From: an uncultured Oscillospiraceae bacterium | GTDB lineage: Bacteria; Bacillota; Clostridia; Oscillospirales; Oscillospiraceae | Assembly (NCBI GenBank): GCA_910579595.1 | Contig: CAJTVM010000005.1 | Location: 1 to 62,258 of the forward strand | Length of the DNA: 62,258 nt | Reading direction: 5' to 3' | Shown here: one piece after another, positions 39,174-49,645 of the stretch | How the letters are laid out: each line of letters begins with the position of its first letter | How positions within the stretch are numbered: position 1 is the first letter of the stretch | Program-made: the position numbers and the translations under genes | The notes under the pieces: generated by a model | Told to the model about the DNA's origin: nothing | The model's database searches: none | What the model saw: the letters and a program-made list of their open reading frames with translations, nothing else

Positions 39174-40346
39174 ATGGCTTTAAAACTGGAAAAGGAATAT
39201 GCCGGTGTGGTGTACAGCCCCCGCCGGGAAGAAATTTACTCCAACGGCGGCGGTGTGCTGTATCCCCGGCCAGTGGAGCTGCACCACGCGGGGGAGCAGA
39301 ACGGCCTGCTCCTGGCGGTGTTTGATCATTGCACCCTACAGGAGCCGCCGGTGTTTCCCATCTACGCCAGCCGGGATCATGGCAGGACGTGGGAGAAATA
39401 CAGCCAGGTGGAGGACACCAAAAATGGCCACGGGATGCGGTTCCAGCCCATGCTGCTGGAGCTGGACCGGGACGTGGCGGATTTGCCGGCGGGGACGCTG
39501 CTGCTGACGGGCAATTCCATCCCCCTGAGCTTTGAAAGTACGGAGCTGCTGCTGTTTGTCAGCCGGGATCAGGGCAAAACCTGGGAGTGCCGGTCATCCA
39601 TCTGCGCGGGCGGTCCGCCCATTGAGCGCAACTGGGATGCCCTGGGGCCGGTGTGGGAGCCGTTTTTGTATCTGAACGGGGACGATGACCTGACGGTGGT
39701 GTACACCGACGAGCGGCCCCACAGCGACAGGCGGTTCAACCAGACCTTGGCGGTGGCGGTGTCCAAGGACGGCGGCAGGACCTGGGGAGATCAGAAAATG
39801 GTGTGCGCCATCCCTGACGGGGAGCAGCGGCCCGGCATGGCCATCGTGACCCGCCTGCCCAACGGGCGGTACTTCATGTGCTACGAGATCGTGTGCTTTG
39901 CCGCCCAAACGCCCCAGGGGGAAACACCCACCTGCGATGTGTACTGCCGGACCTCCGATGACGGTGTGGACTGGGGGGACCCGGAATACTGGGGTGTGCG
40001 GATCGAGACCGCTGACGGGATGTACCTGGGCAACATGCCCTACTGCCTGTGGGTGCCCCAGGGGGGCGAAAACGGGACGGTGATCGTTTCCGGCAAGCGG
40101 GACAGCGGCGAGCTGAGGCTGCGGGATCCCGGGGATTTCCTGGTGAACTACAACCTGGGGGATGGCCCTTGGGAGCGGGTACCCATGCTGGTGAGCTACG
40201 ACGCCCGCATCCATCAGGCGGGCTGGAGCATGGGTATGTGTACCATTGAGGGCGGAAGCCGGCTTTTGCAGCTGGCCCCCACCCAGTGCGACCCGGTGCT
40301 GCTGCAAATCTCTTACGGCATCGGCAATCTGGGCAGCGAGGAATAA
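39174..40346 (+). CDS. BNR-repeat beta-propeller glycosidase (GH33/GH93-like)
   Basis: A 390-residue protein with at least four Asp-box repeats: SRDHGRTW, SRDQGKTW, SKDGGRTW and TSDDGVDW. These mark a six-bladed sialidase-type propeller. Automatic annotation would probably call it a sialidase. In an arabinan locus the better guess is a GH93-type exo-alpha-1,5-L-arabinanase, which has the same fold and releases arabinobiose. I see no clear sialidase FRIP motif and no arginine triad. No signal peptide is present, so it is cytoplasmic. I start at ATG 39174, nine bases after AAAGGA. It is followed 11 bases later by the GH127 gene. Confidence 0.75.
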   Translation: MALKLEKEYAGVVYSPRREEIYSNGGGVLYPRPVELHHAGEQNGLLLAVFDHCTLQEPPVFPIYASRDHGRTWEKYSQVEDTKNGHGMRFQPMLLELDRDVADLPAGTLLLTGNSIPLSFESTELLLFVSRDQGKTWECRSSICAGGPPIERNWDALGPVWEPFLYLNGDDDLTVVYTDERPHSDRRFNQTLAVAVSKDGGRTWGDQKMVCAIPDGEQRPGMAIVTRLPNGRYFMCYEIVCFAAQTPQGETPTCDVYCRTSDDGVDWGDPEYWGVRIETADGMYLGNMPYCLWVPQGGENGTVIVSGKRDSGELRLRDPGDFLVNYNLGDGPWERVPMLVSYDARIHQAGWSMGMCTIEGGSRLLQLAPTQCDPVLLQISYGIGNLGSEE

Positions 40347-40357
40347 GGGGGAGGAAC

Positions 40358-42400
40358 ATGGACAGGCGGTATTTCAGCGCCCCGCTGGATTGGAAGGCGG
40401 TGCGGGTCACGGACGGGTTTTGGCACGCCGTCCAGGAGACGGTGCGCACGGAGGTGATCCCCTACCAGTGGGAGGCCCTCAACGACCGGGTGCCTGGGGC
40501 GGAACCCAGCTATTGTATGCACAATTTCAAGGCGGCGGCGCGGCTTCTGGAGAAGAAGCGATCCAACGGGGCCTTTGTGCCGCCCAGCTATACCTATCGG
40601 GGATTCCAGACTTTGCCGGAGGATCCGCACAAGCCTGATCCCGACAGGTTCTACGGCTTCCTGTTCCAGGATACCGACTTTTCCAAATGGATCGAGGCGG
40701 TGGCCTATTCCCTGACCCAGTATCCCGACCCGGAATTGGAGCGGGCGGCGGACGAAGCCATTGAGCTGGTGTGCGCCGCCCAGGACGACAGCGGCTACCT
40801 GGACACCTACTACATCATCAACGGCATGGACCGGGTGTTTACTAACCTCCGGGATCACCACGAGCTGTACTGCCTGGGCCATTTAGCGGAAGGAGCGGTG
40901 GCCTATTATCAGGCCACCGGGAAGAATAAGCTGCTGAAAGCTGCCTGCCGTTTCGCCGACTTCGCGGCGGAGCGGTTCGGCCCGGAGTCGGGGAAGCGCA
41001 AGGGCTACCCCGGCCATGAGATCGCGGAAATGGGGCTGGTGCGGCTGTACGAGGCCACCGGGGAGGAGAAATACCGGAAACTCAGCCAGTTTTTCCTGGA
41101 TCAGCGGGGAACCCAGCCTTACTATTTCGACCAGGAGGCCCAGGAGCGCGCCGCGTTTGAGGGCAAGCCCTGGACGCCGGACGAAAACCCCATCCGTTAT
41201 TCCTACCACCAGGCCCATCTCCCGGTGCGGGAGCAGGGCGAGGCGGTGGGCCATGCGGTGCGGGCGGGTTATTTGTACGCGGGCATGGCGGATATGGTCC
41301 GGCTCACCGGGGACGAGGGGATGTTCACCGCCTGCCGGCGGCTGTGGGACAGCATCGTGAAGGAAAAGCTGTACATTACCGGCGGCGTGGGGGGTACCCA
41401 CTTTGGCGAGGCGTTTTCCTACCCCTTTGACCTGCCCAACGATACCGCCTATTCTGAGACCTGCGCCGCCATCGCCCTGGCCTTTTTTGCCCGGAGGATG
41501 CTGGAGATCGAGCCGAGAGCGGAGTATGCCGACGTGATGGAGCTGGCGTTGTATAACACGGTGCTGGCGGGGATGGCCCTGGACGGCAAGAGCTTCTTCT
41601 ACGTCAACCCGCTGGAGGTCATCCCCGCCGCCTGCAAACGGGATGAGCGGCTGAAGCACGTAGACCCGGTGCGGCAGAAGTGGCTGGGCTGCGCCTGCTG
41701 CCCGCCCAACCTGGCCCGGATTGTCAGCTCGGCGGCGGCCTACGCCTACACGGAAAACGAGAATACCCTGTGGGTGCACCTCTATATGGGCGGCGAACTG
41801 ACCAAAAAAGTGGGGGAAACCACGCTCCGCCTGACGCTGGAGAGCGGTTTCCCCTGGGAGGGCCGGACAAAGCTGACGATACGCACGGACAACCCGATGC
41901 AGTGCACTTTGGCCTTCCGGCTGCCTGGCTGGTGCGGGACGCCCGCCGTATCCGCACCCGATGGAACGGAGCGGGCTGATCGGGACGGGTATTGCTATCT
42001 CACCGGGACATGGCGGGACGGCGATACGGTGACGCTGGATTTCCCCATGCAAACGCGGTTGGTCACGGCCAGCAACCGGGTGCGGGAAAATCTCGGCAGA
42101 GGGGCCATTGTCCGGGGCCCCATCACCTACTGCCTGGAACAGGCGGACAATGGCCCGGATCTGCACCTGTGCCGCGTTGATCCTGCCCAGGTGGGCGGGG
42201 CAAAGGCCGTCCCCTTGGAGATCGGCGGCAGGCAGATGATAGCGCTGGAGCTTCCCGGCCTGCGGGAGGAACCATCGGACGGCCCGCTCTACCAGGACTA
42301 CGCCCCCGCAAAAACCAGTCCTGTCACATTAAAGTTCATCCCATATTTCGCCTGGGCCAACCGGGGCGAGGGGGAAATGCGGGTTTGGGTTCGGGTTTGA
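40358..42400 (+). CDS. GH127 beta-L-arabinofuranosidase
   Basis: A 680-residue enzyme of the HypBA1 type that removes beta-linked L-arabinofuranose. The unusual cysteine/zinc catalytic centre is intact: Glu351, Glu367 and Cys369 (in AYSETCAA), and Cys445, Cys447 and Cys448 (in GCACCPPN). Spacings match the Glu322, Glu338, Cys340, Cys415, Cys417, Cys418 set known from HypBA1, where the equivalent of Cys447 is the nucleophile. 'ITGGVGGTHFGEAFSY' is also typical. No signal peptide. GGGGGAGG precedes the ATG. It widens the locus from alpha-linked arabinan to beta-linked plant arabinosides such as extensin chains. Its stop codon directly abuts that of the convergent next gene. Confidence 0.93.
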   Translation: MDRRYFSAPLDWKAVRVTDGFWHAVQETVRTEVIPYQWEALNDRVPGAEPSYCMHNFKAAARLLEKKRSNGAFVPPSYTYRGFQTLPEDPHKPDPDRFYGFLFQDTDFSKWIEAVAYSLTQYPDPELERAADEAIELVCAAQDDSGYLDTYYIINGMDRVFTNLRDHHELYCLGHLAEGAVAYYQATGKNKLLKAACRFADFAAERFGPESGKRKGYPGHEIAEMGLVRLYEATGEEKYRKLSQFFLDQRGTQPYYFDQEAQERAAFEGKPWTPDENPIRYSYHQAHLPVREQGEAVGHAVRAGYLYAGMADMVRLTGDEGMFTACRRLWDSIVKEKLYITGGVGGTHFGEAFSYPFDLPNDTAYSETCAAIALAFFARRMLEIEPRAEYADVMELALYNTVLAGMALDGKSFFYVNPLEVIPAACKRDERLKHVDPVRQKWLGCACCPPNLARIVSSAAAYAYTENENTLWVHLYMGGELTKKVGETTLRLTLESGFPWEGRTKLTIRTDNPMQCTLAFRLPGWCGTPAVSAPDGTERADRDGYCYLTGTWRDGDTVTLDFPMQTRLVTASNRVRENLGRGAIVRGPITYCLEQADNGPDLHLCRVDPAQVGGAKAVPLEIGGRQMIALELPGLREEPSDGPLYQDYAPAKTSPVTLKFIPYFAWANRGEGEMRVWVRV

Positions 42401-43249
42401 TCACTCATGTGCCGTGTCCGCCTTTTTGGCGGAAAAATGAAGGCACTTTTGCGGACAGGCGTCCACGCATTTCCCGCACCGGATGCATTCTGCGGAGCAG
42501 GAAATCTCGCGCAGGGACAGGGCCAGCGGGCAGGCGGCTTCGCAGGCATGGCAGGAGGTGCACAGCGCCTCCTGCCAGTGGATCTGCACCAGGCTGAACC
42601 GGTTGAACCAGCCGTAGATCGCGCCAAGGGGACACAGATACTGGCAGAAGGGGCGGTAGACCTTTATAGAGAGAAGGACGATGCCAAGCAGGATCCCCAG
42701 CTTCCACAGGAACAGCCCGCCGGCCTGCCCCCGCAGGGATTCGTTTGCGCTGAGCAGGGGGATTGCGCCAAACAAAGTGCCGGAGGGGCACAGGAATTTG
42801 CAAAATGCCGGGACTTTGGCGTAGCCTCCGAACAAAAACATGGAGCCAACGCAGACCAGAAAAACCAGCGTCACATATTTCCCGTACTTTAGGATGTGGT
42901 GGTGGGGCAGGCGCTTTTTCTTTTTGAACAAGGGAATTTTGTGCAGAAGATCCTGCACCAGCCCAAAGGGGCACAGCCATCCGCAGACAAAACGGCCAAG
43001 CAAGCTGCCGAACAGGAAGAAAAAGCCCAGCGCGGCGAAGGGGATCTGGAAGCCCTGCCGGTTCAAGAGCGCTTGAAGCGCCCCGATGGGGCAGGAAGCC
43101 ACAGCCCCAGGGCAGGAATAGCAGTTCAGCCCCGGGACGCAGGCGTATTTCAAGCTGCCGCGATAGATTTTCCCGCTCAGAAAGCCGTAGGCATATCCGT
43201 TGGTCACGATGGTAAACAGCAGCTGCACCAGCAATCGAAGTCTTTTCAT
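42401..43249 (-). CDS. Polyferredoxin-type membrane 4Fe-4S protein (NapH-like)
   Basis: A 282-residue membrane protein with about five helices. It carries several cysteine motifs facing alternate sides: CVPGLNCYSCPGAVASCP near the start, CGWLCPFG, CKFLCPSG and CQYLCPLG. At the end is a double ferredoxin domain, CTSCHACEAACP and CIRCGKCVDACP. NapH/CcoG-like proteins carry electrons across or along the membrane. It is the third gene of a redoxin - CD1871A - ferredoxin cassette on the minus strand, and probably supplies electrons to the extracytoplasmic redoxin. Its stop (42401-42403) touches the GH127 stop with no terminator between. Confidence 0.9.
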   Translation of the reverse strand: MKRLRLLVQLLFTIVTNGYAYGFLSGKIYRGSLKYACVPGLNCYSCPGAVASCPIGALQALLNRQGFQIPFAALGFFFLFGSLLGRFVCGWLCPFGLVQDLLHKIPLFKKKKRLPHHHILKYGKYVTLVFLVCVGSMFLFGGYAKVPAFCKFLCPSGTLFGAIPLLSANESLRGQAGGLFLWKLGILLGIVLLSIKVYRPFCQYLCPLGAIYGWFNRFSLVQIHWQEALCTSCHACEAACPLALSLREISCSAECIRCGKCVDACPQKCLHFSAKKADTAHE

Positions 43250-43252
43250 GGC

Positions 43253-43405
43253 TCACCCGATCCCAATACATTCCAGGCAGATCATCACTGCCTTTCTCCA
43301 GATGACGAAAAGCTGTCCCTGAGCGGCCCCGAGGACAAGAAAGAGGATCCCGGCCAGCGCTCCCAGGATCCAGGCGTGCCGCTTACTGTTCCGCCAGAAG
43401 TCCAT
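43253..43405 (-). CDS. CD1871A-family CXXC membrane peptide
   Basis: A 50-residue protein with one transmembrane helix (about residues 10-30, WILGALAGILFLVLGAAQ). It ends in the family's conserved 'RKAVMICLECIGIG', whose Cys-x-x-Cys is the namesake motif. The start ATG at 43405 lies 23 bases inside the end of the redoxin gene, and the ferredoxin gene follows three bases after its stop. The family always sits between a TlpA-type redoxin and a polyferredoxin in Clostridia, as here. It probably links the two electron carriers at the membrane, but no function has been proven that I know of. Confidence 0.85.
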   Translation of the reverse strand: MDFWRNSKRHAWILGALAGILFLVLGAAQGQLFVIWRKAVMICLECIGIG

Positions 43406-43952
43406 TGATCTTTGCCTCCCACGCTGATTTATCCATGGCGCCGACCACCGTATCCAAAATAGCGCCCTGATCGTCCAGGAAAAAGGTGGTTGGTACGGCG
43501 GTGACATTGCTCAGAAGCGCGTAATAGATGGATTCGTTCAGCAGCAAATGGGTGTAATTGGCACCTGTCTGCTGGATCAGGCTTGCCGCATAGGACGGAT
43601 CGTCTCCCTCCAGCACATCGTCAACAATCCCGATGATCTGAAATTCCGCCGGATCGTATTCCGCCGCCAGCTCGCCAAGTCCCGGCATTTCGCTCAGGCA
43701 GGGATTGCAGAAGGTAGCCCATACATTGATCATGGTGAGTTTTGACTGGGACAGGATATCGGAGGTAACCGCATTGCCCTCCATGTCCGTCCCCTCAAAT
43801 GTGACGCCCTGAGCGGCTGGGGCCGGAGCGGAGGCGGAAGGGGCTGCGGATGGTTCTGGATTCCTGCCCGCGGCGTTTTGGCTGGAGCAGCCGCTTAACA
43901 GAATGATGGACAGCGCCAACAGTACTGAGAATATCTGATTTCGTCTGCGCAT
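43383..43952 (-). CDS. TlpA-like redoxin lipoprotein
   Basis: A 189-residue extracytoplasmic thioredoxin-fold protein. The signal peptide ends in lipobox LSGC, then comes an Ala/Ser/Pro linker (about residues 25-48). The redoxin domain follows with the active site WATFCNPCLSEMPGL and the cis-proline loop in VTAVPTTFFLDD. It reduces or exchanges disulfides outside the membrane. It is first of the three-gene redox cassette, driven by the promoter at 44021-44049, and its end overlaps the CD1871A gene by 23 bases, so production is coupled. Confidence 0.93.
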   Translation of the reverse strand: MRRRNQIFSVLLALSIILLSGCSSQNAAGRNPEPSAAPSASAPAPAAQGVTFEGTDMEGNAVTSDILSQSKLTMINVWATFCNPCLSEMPGLGELAAEYDPAEFQIIGIVDDVLEGDDPSYAASLIQQTGANYTHLLLNESIYYALLSNVTAVPTTFFLDDQGAILDTVVGAMDKSAWEAKINGLLAEQ

Positions 43953-44020
43953 ATATTGTTCCTCCGTTTTCTTCGAGTTCGTTTCCCGATGGGGGTTGCC
44001 TGCCCGGGTTCGGAAACAAT

Positions 44021-44049
44021 ATTATACTCGATTTGGTGCGGATAATCAA
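44021..44049 (-). promoter_or_regulatory. Sigma-A promoter of the redox cassette
   Basis: On the minus strand TTGATT (44049-44044) and TATAAT (44026-44021) are 17 bp apart. Confidence 0.78.
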
Positions 44050-44092
44050 GATTTGCCACAAATATTTGGCAGGTCATGGGGTTCGCAGCAAA

Positions 44093-44123
44093 AAGAAGCC
44101 GCCCCAGGCAGGGGCGGCTTCTT
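44093..44123 (-). terminator. Terminator for the DUF2752/DUF4234 genes
   Basis: A perfect 13-bp stem (44093-44105 with 44111-44123) with a 5-base loop. Read on the minus strand it ends in a T-run (CTTCTTTTTGC), so it stops transcription coming from 44153. Confidence 0.82.
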
Positions 44124-44152
44124 GATTGGAGGCCGTATTTATGTGTGGATTT

Positions 44153-44527
44153 TTATATGAGGTTGCGCACAACGCCCCACGCCGCCAGCAGGCCCACCAT
44201 GGCCCATACCAGCCCGCGCTCCCATTTGGGGGCGATGGCGCCGCCCTCCCGGACATACCGGAGGGCGGTGCGGATCAGCAGCACCGCCAAAACTGGGAGC
44301 AGGAGCAGCAGGATGGGGTTGGCCTGCCACGCCGCCGCCCAATCCCCCCGGAGCAGGGCAAGGCACAGCCGGGTCACGCCGCAGCCGGGACACAGCAGGC
44401 CGGTGACGGCCCGGAAAGGGCAGGGGAGGGCCAGTCCGGTGAGCCGCACCCATAGGGCGTAGCCCAGCCCCGCCGCCAGCAGCAGGGCGCAGCCCCCGCC
44501 CAGGCGGCGCAGGCGGATGCGTTCCAT
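44153..44527 (-). CDS. DUF2752 membrane protein
   Basis: A 124-residue protein with three hydrophobic segments and the DUF2752 hallmark CPFRAVTGLLCPGCGVTR at about residues 36-53. The family is widespread in Bacteroidetes, Actinobacteria and Clostridia, with no known function; the conserved Cys residues suggest redox or metal binding at the membrane. It overlaps the upstream DUF4234 gene by three bases (TGATG), a pairing commonly seen, which suggests the two work in the same membrane process. Confidence 0.88.
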   Translation of the reverse strand: MERIRLRRLGGGCALLLAAGLGYALWVRLTGLALPCPFRAVTGLLCPGCGVTRLCLALLRGDWAAAWQANPILLLLLPVLAVLLIRTALRYVREGGAIAPKWERGLVWAMVGLLAAWGVVRNLI

Positions 44528-44874
44528 CAGTAATCGGGGGTGTAGCGGTTCAGCTCGCTTTGAATGATGGCCAGGGAAACGATGAGCAGACCAAACAGGT
44601 TGAGCAGCAGGAACAGGATGGCGAAGGAACCGGGCACCACGCCGTGGCGGGCGCGGGAGGCATCCAGCTTGTCGCCAGTTTTCCAGCCCCAGTAAATGCC
44701 GTAAATACCGCAGGTGACGATGTTGAACAGCAGGCACATTCCGCCGCCGGGGCCATACTCCCCGGTGACCGCGTCTGTCTCATTGGAGACACAGACGAAC
44801 CAGTACATCCCATAAATGCCGCAGGTGATGATGGACAGGAAAATACACATGGGGACACTGCGCCGGACAATCAT
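44527..44874 (-). CDS. DUF4234 membrane protein
   Basis: A 115-residue protein with three transmembrane helices and two copies of the DUF4234 element: 'IITCGIYGMYWFVCVSNET' and 'NIVTCGIYGIYWGWKTGDK'. The family is of unknown function, frequent in gut Firmicutes, often beside DUF2752. I start at ATG 44874 (MIVRRSVPM) with AAAGGAG upstream; the longer frame back to 44904 adds residues without a site. Confidence 0.86.
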   Translation of the reverse strand: MIVRRSVPMCIFLSIITCGIYGMYWFVCVSNETDAVTGEYGPGGGMCLLFNIVTCGIYGIYWGWKTGDKLDASRARHGVVPGSFAILFLLLNLFGLLIVSLAIIQSELNRYTPDY

Positions 44875-44979
44875 GGAAACCACTCCTTTCGTTGGAAAAA
44901 GCATACCACAGAACAGCCCCGGCTGTCTATTCGATCAGTGGTTTTTTCAGAAAAACTTAATGGATTCTAAAACCTCTTA

Positions 44980-45140
44980 AAACCTGTATTCACAGCCGAA
45001 ACCGGCGGATGGGCGAGGGATTTTCCCGCCGGGCAAGGCAAATTTTCGCAGGAATCATTGTGTTTATTTCAAAAAATTTAACGCGGCATGGCGGGAATAG
45101 ACCCGGCCAAGCGGTGAATTGAGGTTGTGAATACAGGTTC
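44980..45140. mobile_element. MITE-like element, copy 2 (inverted)
   Basis: A 161-bp reverse-complement copy of the element at 12932-13093, with roughly eight differences. The outer base of one terminal repeat has changed (AAACC instead of GAACC). It is flanked by TTA (44977-44979 and 45141-45143), the same target duplication as copy 1 once orientation is corrected. The right-hand TTA is the TAA stop codon of the aldose-1-epimerase gene on the minus strand, so the insertion abuts the coding end without altering the protein. Confidence 0.9.
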
Positions 45141-46022
45141 TTACACAGTTTTTACGGAATAGCCCAGCGTCCGGCTTTCCCCCGGCTGGAGGGTGATGCA
45201 GTGGGGCTTATCGGTAAATTCGCCGCTCTCATCATCCCAGGCGGCGCAGCCGTGCCAGGGTTCCAGGCAGATGTAGGGGGCGTTGGCGTTGGCCTTGGTC
45301 CAGAAGGCGATCATGGGGAAATCCTTGAACGCCATGTGTATGCCATGACCCGTGCCCTTGTGGATCAGCTTTACGCCCTTGGATCGCAGGCCGTCAAACA
45401 TCAGTGTGTCCAGCTCGTCAAAGGGCTGGTGGCTCAGGGGGATGGTGTCTGTCCCATGGAGGATGGGCACCCGTTTGCCGGGTAAGAGCAGCCCTTCCGG
45501 GGTCAGGGCCAGGGAGTCGGAGTCCTCCTCCTGGTCAAAAACCAGCTGGTAATCCTCGAAGCGTTCCCCCGCATACAGGGGGCAGTTAAAGGCGGTGTGG
45601 GCGCCTGCGCAGAAGGGCAGGGGGGTGTCCCCGGTGTTTGTAACCTCAAAGGTGGTGGCAAAGCCGTCCTCCAAAAGCTGGTGGCGCACCCGCAGCAGGA
45701 AGGGGAAGGGGTAGCGCGCCAGGGTGTCAGCGCTTTCCCGCAGCTCAAAGACAACGAAGTCCTCCCCCCGTTCCGCGGCGGTGAACTCGCTGCCCCGGGC
45801 GAAGCCGTGGCGGCCCATCTCGTATTCCCGGCCGTTGATGCGCACCCGGCCGTTTTTCAAGCTGCCCACAATGGGGAACAGGTTGGGGTTGCGGCCGGAC
45901 CAGTAGGCCGGGTCGCCGCCCCAGATGTATTCCGTTCCGGCAGCATCCCGGAAGGAGACGAGTTCGCCGCCTTTGGTTTCCGCGACGGCGGTGTACGGGC
46001 CTTTTTGAAGGGTGAACTGCAT
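45141..46022 (-). CDS. Aldose 1-epimerase family protein
   Basis: A 293-residue GalM-like beta-sandwich protein of the shorter LacX/YihR branch. 'YTAVAETKGGELVSFRDAAG', then 'YIWGGDPAYWSGRNPNLFPI' and 'MGRHGFARGSEF' hold the substrate-binding Arg and His. 'FCAGAHTAFNCPL' has the second His, and Glu lies in ICLEPWHG. It interconverts alpha- and beta-anomers of a hexose; this branch may act on sugars other than galactose. It is about 6 kb from galT and galK and not in one operon with them. Its stop codon is formed by the target duplication of the neighbouring MITE. Confidence 0.9.
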   Translation of the reverse strand: MQFTLQKGPYTAVAETKGGELVSFRDAAGTEYIWGGDPAYWSGRNPNLFPIVGSLKNGRVRINGREYEMGRHGFARGSEFTAAERGEDFVVFELRESADTLARYPFPFLLRVRHQLLEDGFATTFEVTNTGDTPLPFCAGAHTAFNCPLYAGERFEDYQLVFDQEEDSDSLALTPEGLLLPGKRVPILHGTDTIPLSHQPFDELDTLMFDGLRSKGVKLIHKGTGHGIHMAFKDFPMIAFWTKANANAPYICLEPWHGCAAWDDESGEFTDKPHCITLQPGESRTLGYSVKTV

Positions 46023-46037
46023 AATGATACCTCCTAT

Positions 46038-46508
46038 TTATCGCGCACATCGATAATATTTAAAACCGTCCTTCTCTCCTGTATACTGAAATCCGGCTTT
46101 TTCAAGTACATGCTGGCTCCGTGTATTCTTTATAACCGTGTCGGCATTGACAGCAACCATTCCCAAAACATCGAAGGCGTATTTCAGCGCCAGCTTCTCC
46201 GCGCAAGTTCCATATCCCAGGCCTTTTACAGTGTCATTTTGCATATGGATGCTCAGAGTACACTCTTTGCGTTCCCTGTCGATCCGCTTCAGATGAAGCT
46301 CGCCGATTGGCGCTCCATCTTTCATGATGGCGAATAAAACACGGGACGAATTTTGCTTAGCGTCAAAATATTGATTCACTGCGTTTTTGTCATAGTGATA
46401 GGGCGCAAATAAATCCATGTCACGATAGATGGCGGGATCGTTTTCCCAACCCTTATACAATTCATGGCAAAGCTCCCTGGTCATAACGCATAGAAATATT
46501 TCTTTCAT
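46038..46508 (-). CDS. RimJ/RimL-type GNAT acetyltransferase
   Basis: A 156-residue acetyl-CoA-dependent N-acetyltransferase. 'IGELHLKRIDRERKECTLSI', then 'VKGLGYGTCAEKLALKYAF' is the pyrophosphate-binding motif A (Q/RxxGxG/A form), and 'NADTVIKNTRSQHVLEKAGF' is motif B. The substrate may be an amino group of a protein or small molecule. It is noticeably more AT-rich than its neighbours, which hints at acquisition. GGAGA precedes the ATG and a clear promoter lies at 46550-46578. Confidence 0.87.
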   Translation of the reverse strand: MKEIFLCVMTRELCHELYKGWENDPAIYRDMDLFAPYHYDKNAVNQYFDAKQNSSRVLFAIMKDGAPIGELHLKRIDRERKECTLSIHMQNDTVKGLGYGTCAEKLALKYAFDVLGMVAVNADTVIKNTRSQHVLEKAGFQYTGEKDGFKYYRCAR

Positions 46509-46549
46509 AAAATCTCCGCTGTATTTTGATGTGCCGGTTTATTCCAGCA

Positions 46550-46578
46550 AAAGTATATCACCAATGCGGATGAAATGC
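46550..46578 (-). promoter_or_regulatory. Sigma-A promoter of the GNAT gene
   Basis: On the minus strand TTGCAT (46578-46573) and TATACT (46555-46550) are 17 bp apart. Confidence 0.65.
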
Positions 46579-46686
46579 AACCTGGTTGTAGTGGTGAGAA
46601 CACCCTTGATACACTGCGTCCCATCAGGACGGGAAGGGGGCAGGGGGCAGCGCTGGCGGCGAGCGAAAAAATCTGGCGGCGGGTAC

Positions 46687-46737
46687 TTGACAAAAGCCCA
46701 GCGAGATGATAGGATAACACTACCCCCCAGGGGGGTA
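46687..46737 (+). promoter_or_regulatory. csoR promoter and CsoR operator
   Basis: TTGACA (46687-46692) and TAGGAT (46710-46715) are 17 bp apart. Just downstream lies the palindrome TACCCCCCAGGGGGGTA (46721-46737), the G/C-tract dyad typical of CsoR operators. Copper-free CsoR bound here would block the csoR-copA unit; Cu(I) releases it. Confidence 0.85.
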
Positions 46738-46764
46738 TTATCCTGCAAAGGGGAGGGACGGCCC

Positions 46765-47025
46765 ATGATGGCTGACCAGAAAACGGTGCTGCGGCTGCTG
46801 AAAACCGCCCGGGGGCAGATCGACGGCATCATCAAAATGGTGGAGGAGGACCGCTACTGCATGGACATCTCCCAGCAGGTCACCGCCGCCGACGCCATGC
46901 TGAAGCGGGTGAACAAGGAGATCCTGACCGCCCACCTAAAGCACTGTGTGGAGCACGCCCAGAGTGACCAGGAGCGGTCGGACAAAATTGACGAATTGGT
47001 AAATGCCCTGGGGAAGATACTATAA
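46765..47025 (+). CDS. csoR: CsoR-type copper-sensing repressor
   Basis: An 86-residue all-helical DUF156 repressor. The Cu(I) ligands are visible: Cys in EEDRYCMDI, and His and Cys in HLKHCVEHA. This C-H-C pattern separates CsoR from the Ni/Co sensor RcnR and the formaldehyde sensor FrmR. 'KTARGQIDGIIKMVEEDRY' is the family signature. It should bind the palindrome at 46721-46737. GGGGAGGG precedes the ATG at 46765; the adjacent ATG at 46768 is equally possible. copA follows 36 bases later. Confidence 0.93.
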   Translation: MMADQKTVLRLLKTARGQIDGIIKMVEEDRYCMDISQQVTAADAMLKRVNKEILTAHLKHCVEHAQSDQERSDKIDELVNALGKIL

Positions 47026-47061
47026 CTATAAAGAGTGCGTTTTCAGCGAGGTGAACCCGAA

Positions 47062-49602
<2,541 letters not shown>

Positions 49603-49604
49603 GC

Positions 49605-49645
49605 AAAGCCCCGGCGCGGTCTTTTTGAACTGCGCCGGGGCTTTT
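49605..49645 (+). terminator. Terminator after copA
   Basis: A perfect 13-bp stem (49605-49617 with 49632-49644) with T-runs; it also serves the convergent membrane-protein gene. Confidence 0.88.

Noticed and set aside
39174..40346. Confident annotation as a sialidase
   Set aside because: Asp boxes alone only show the fold; catalytic arginines were not identified and no sialic-acid genes are nearby.
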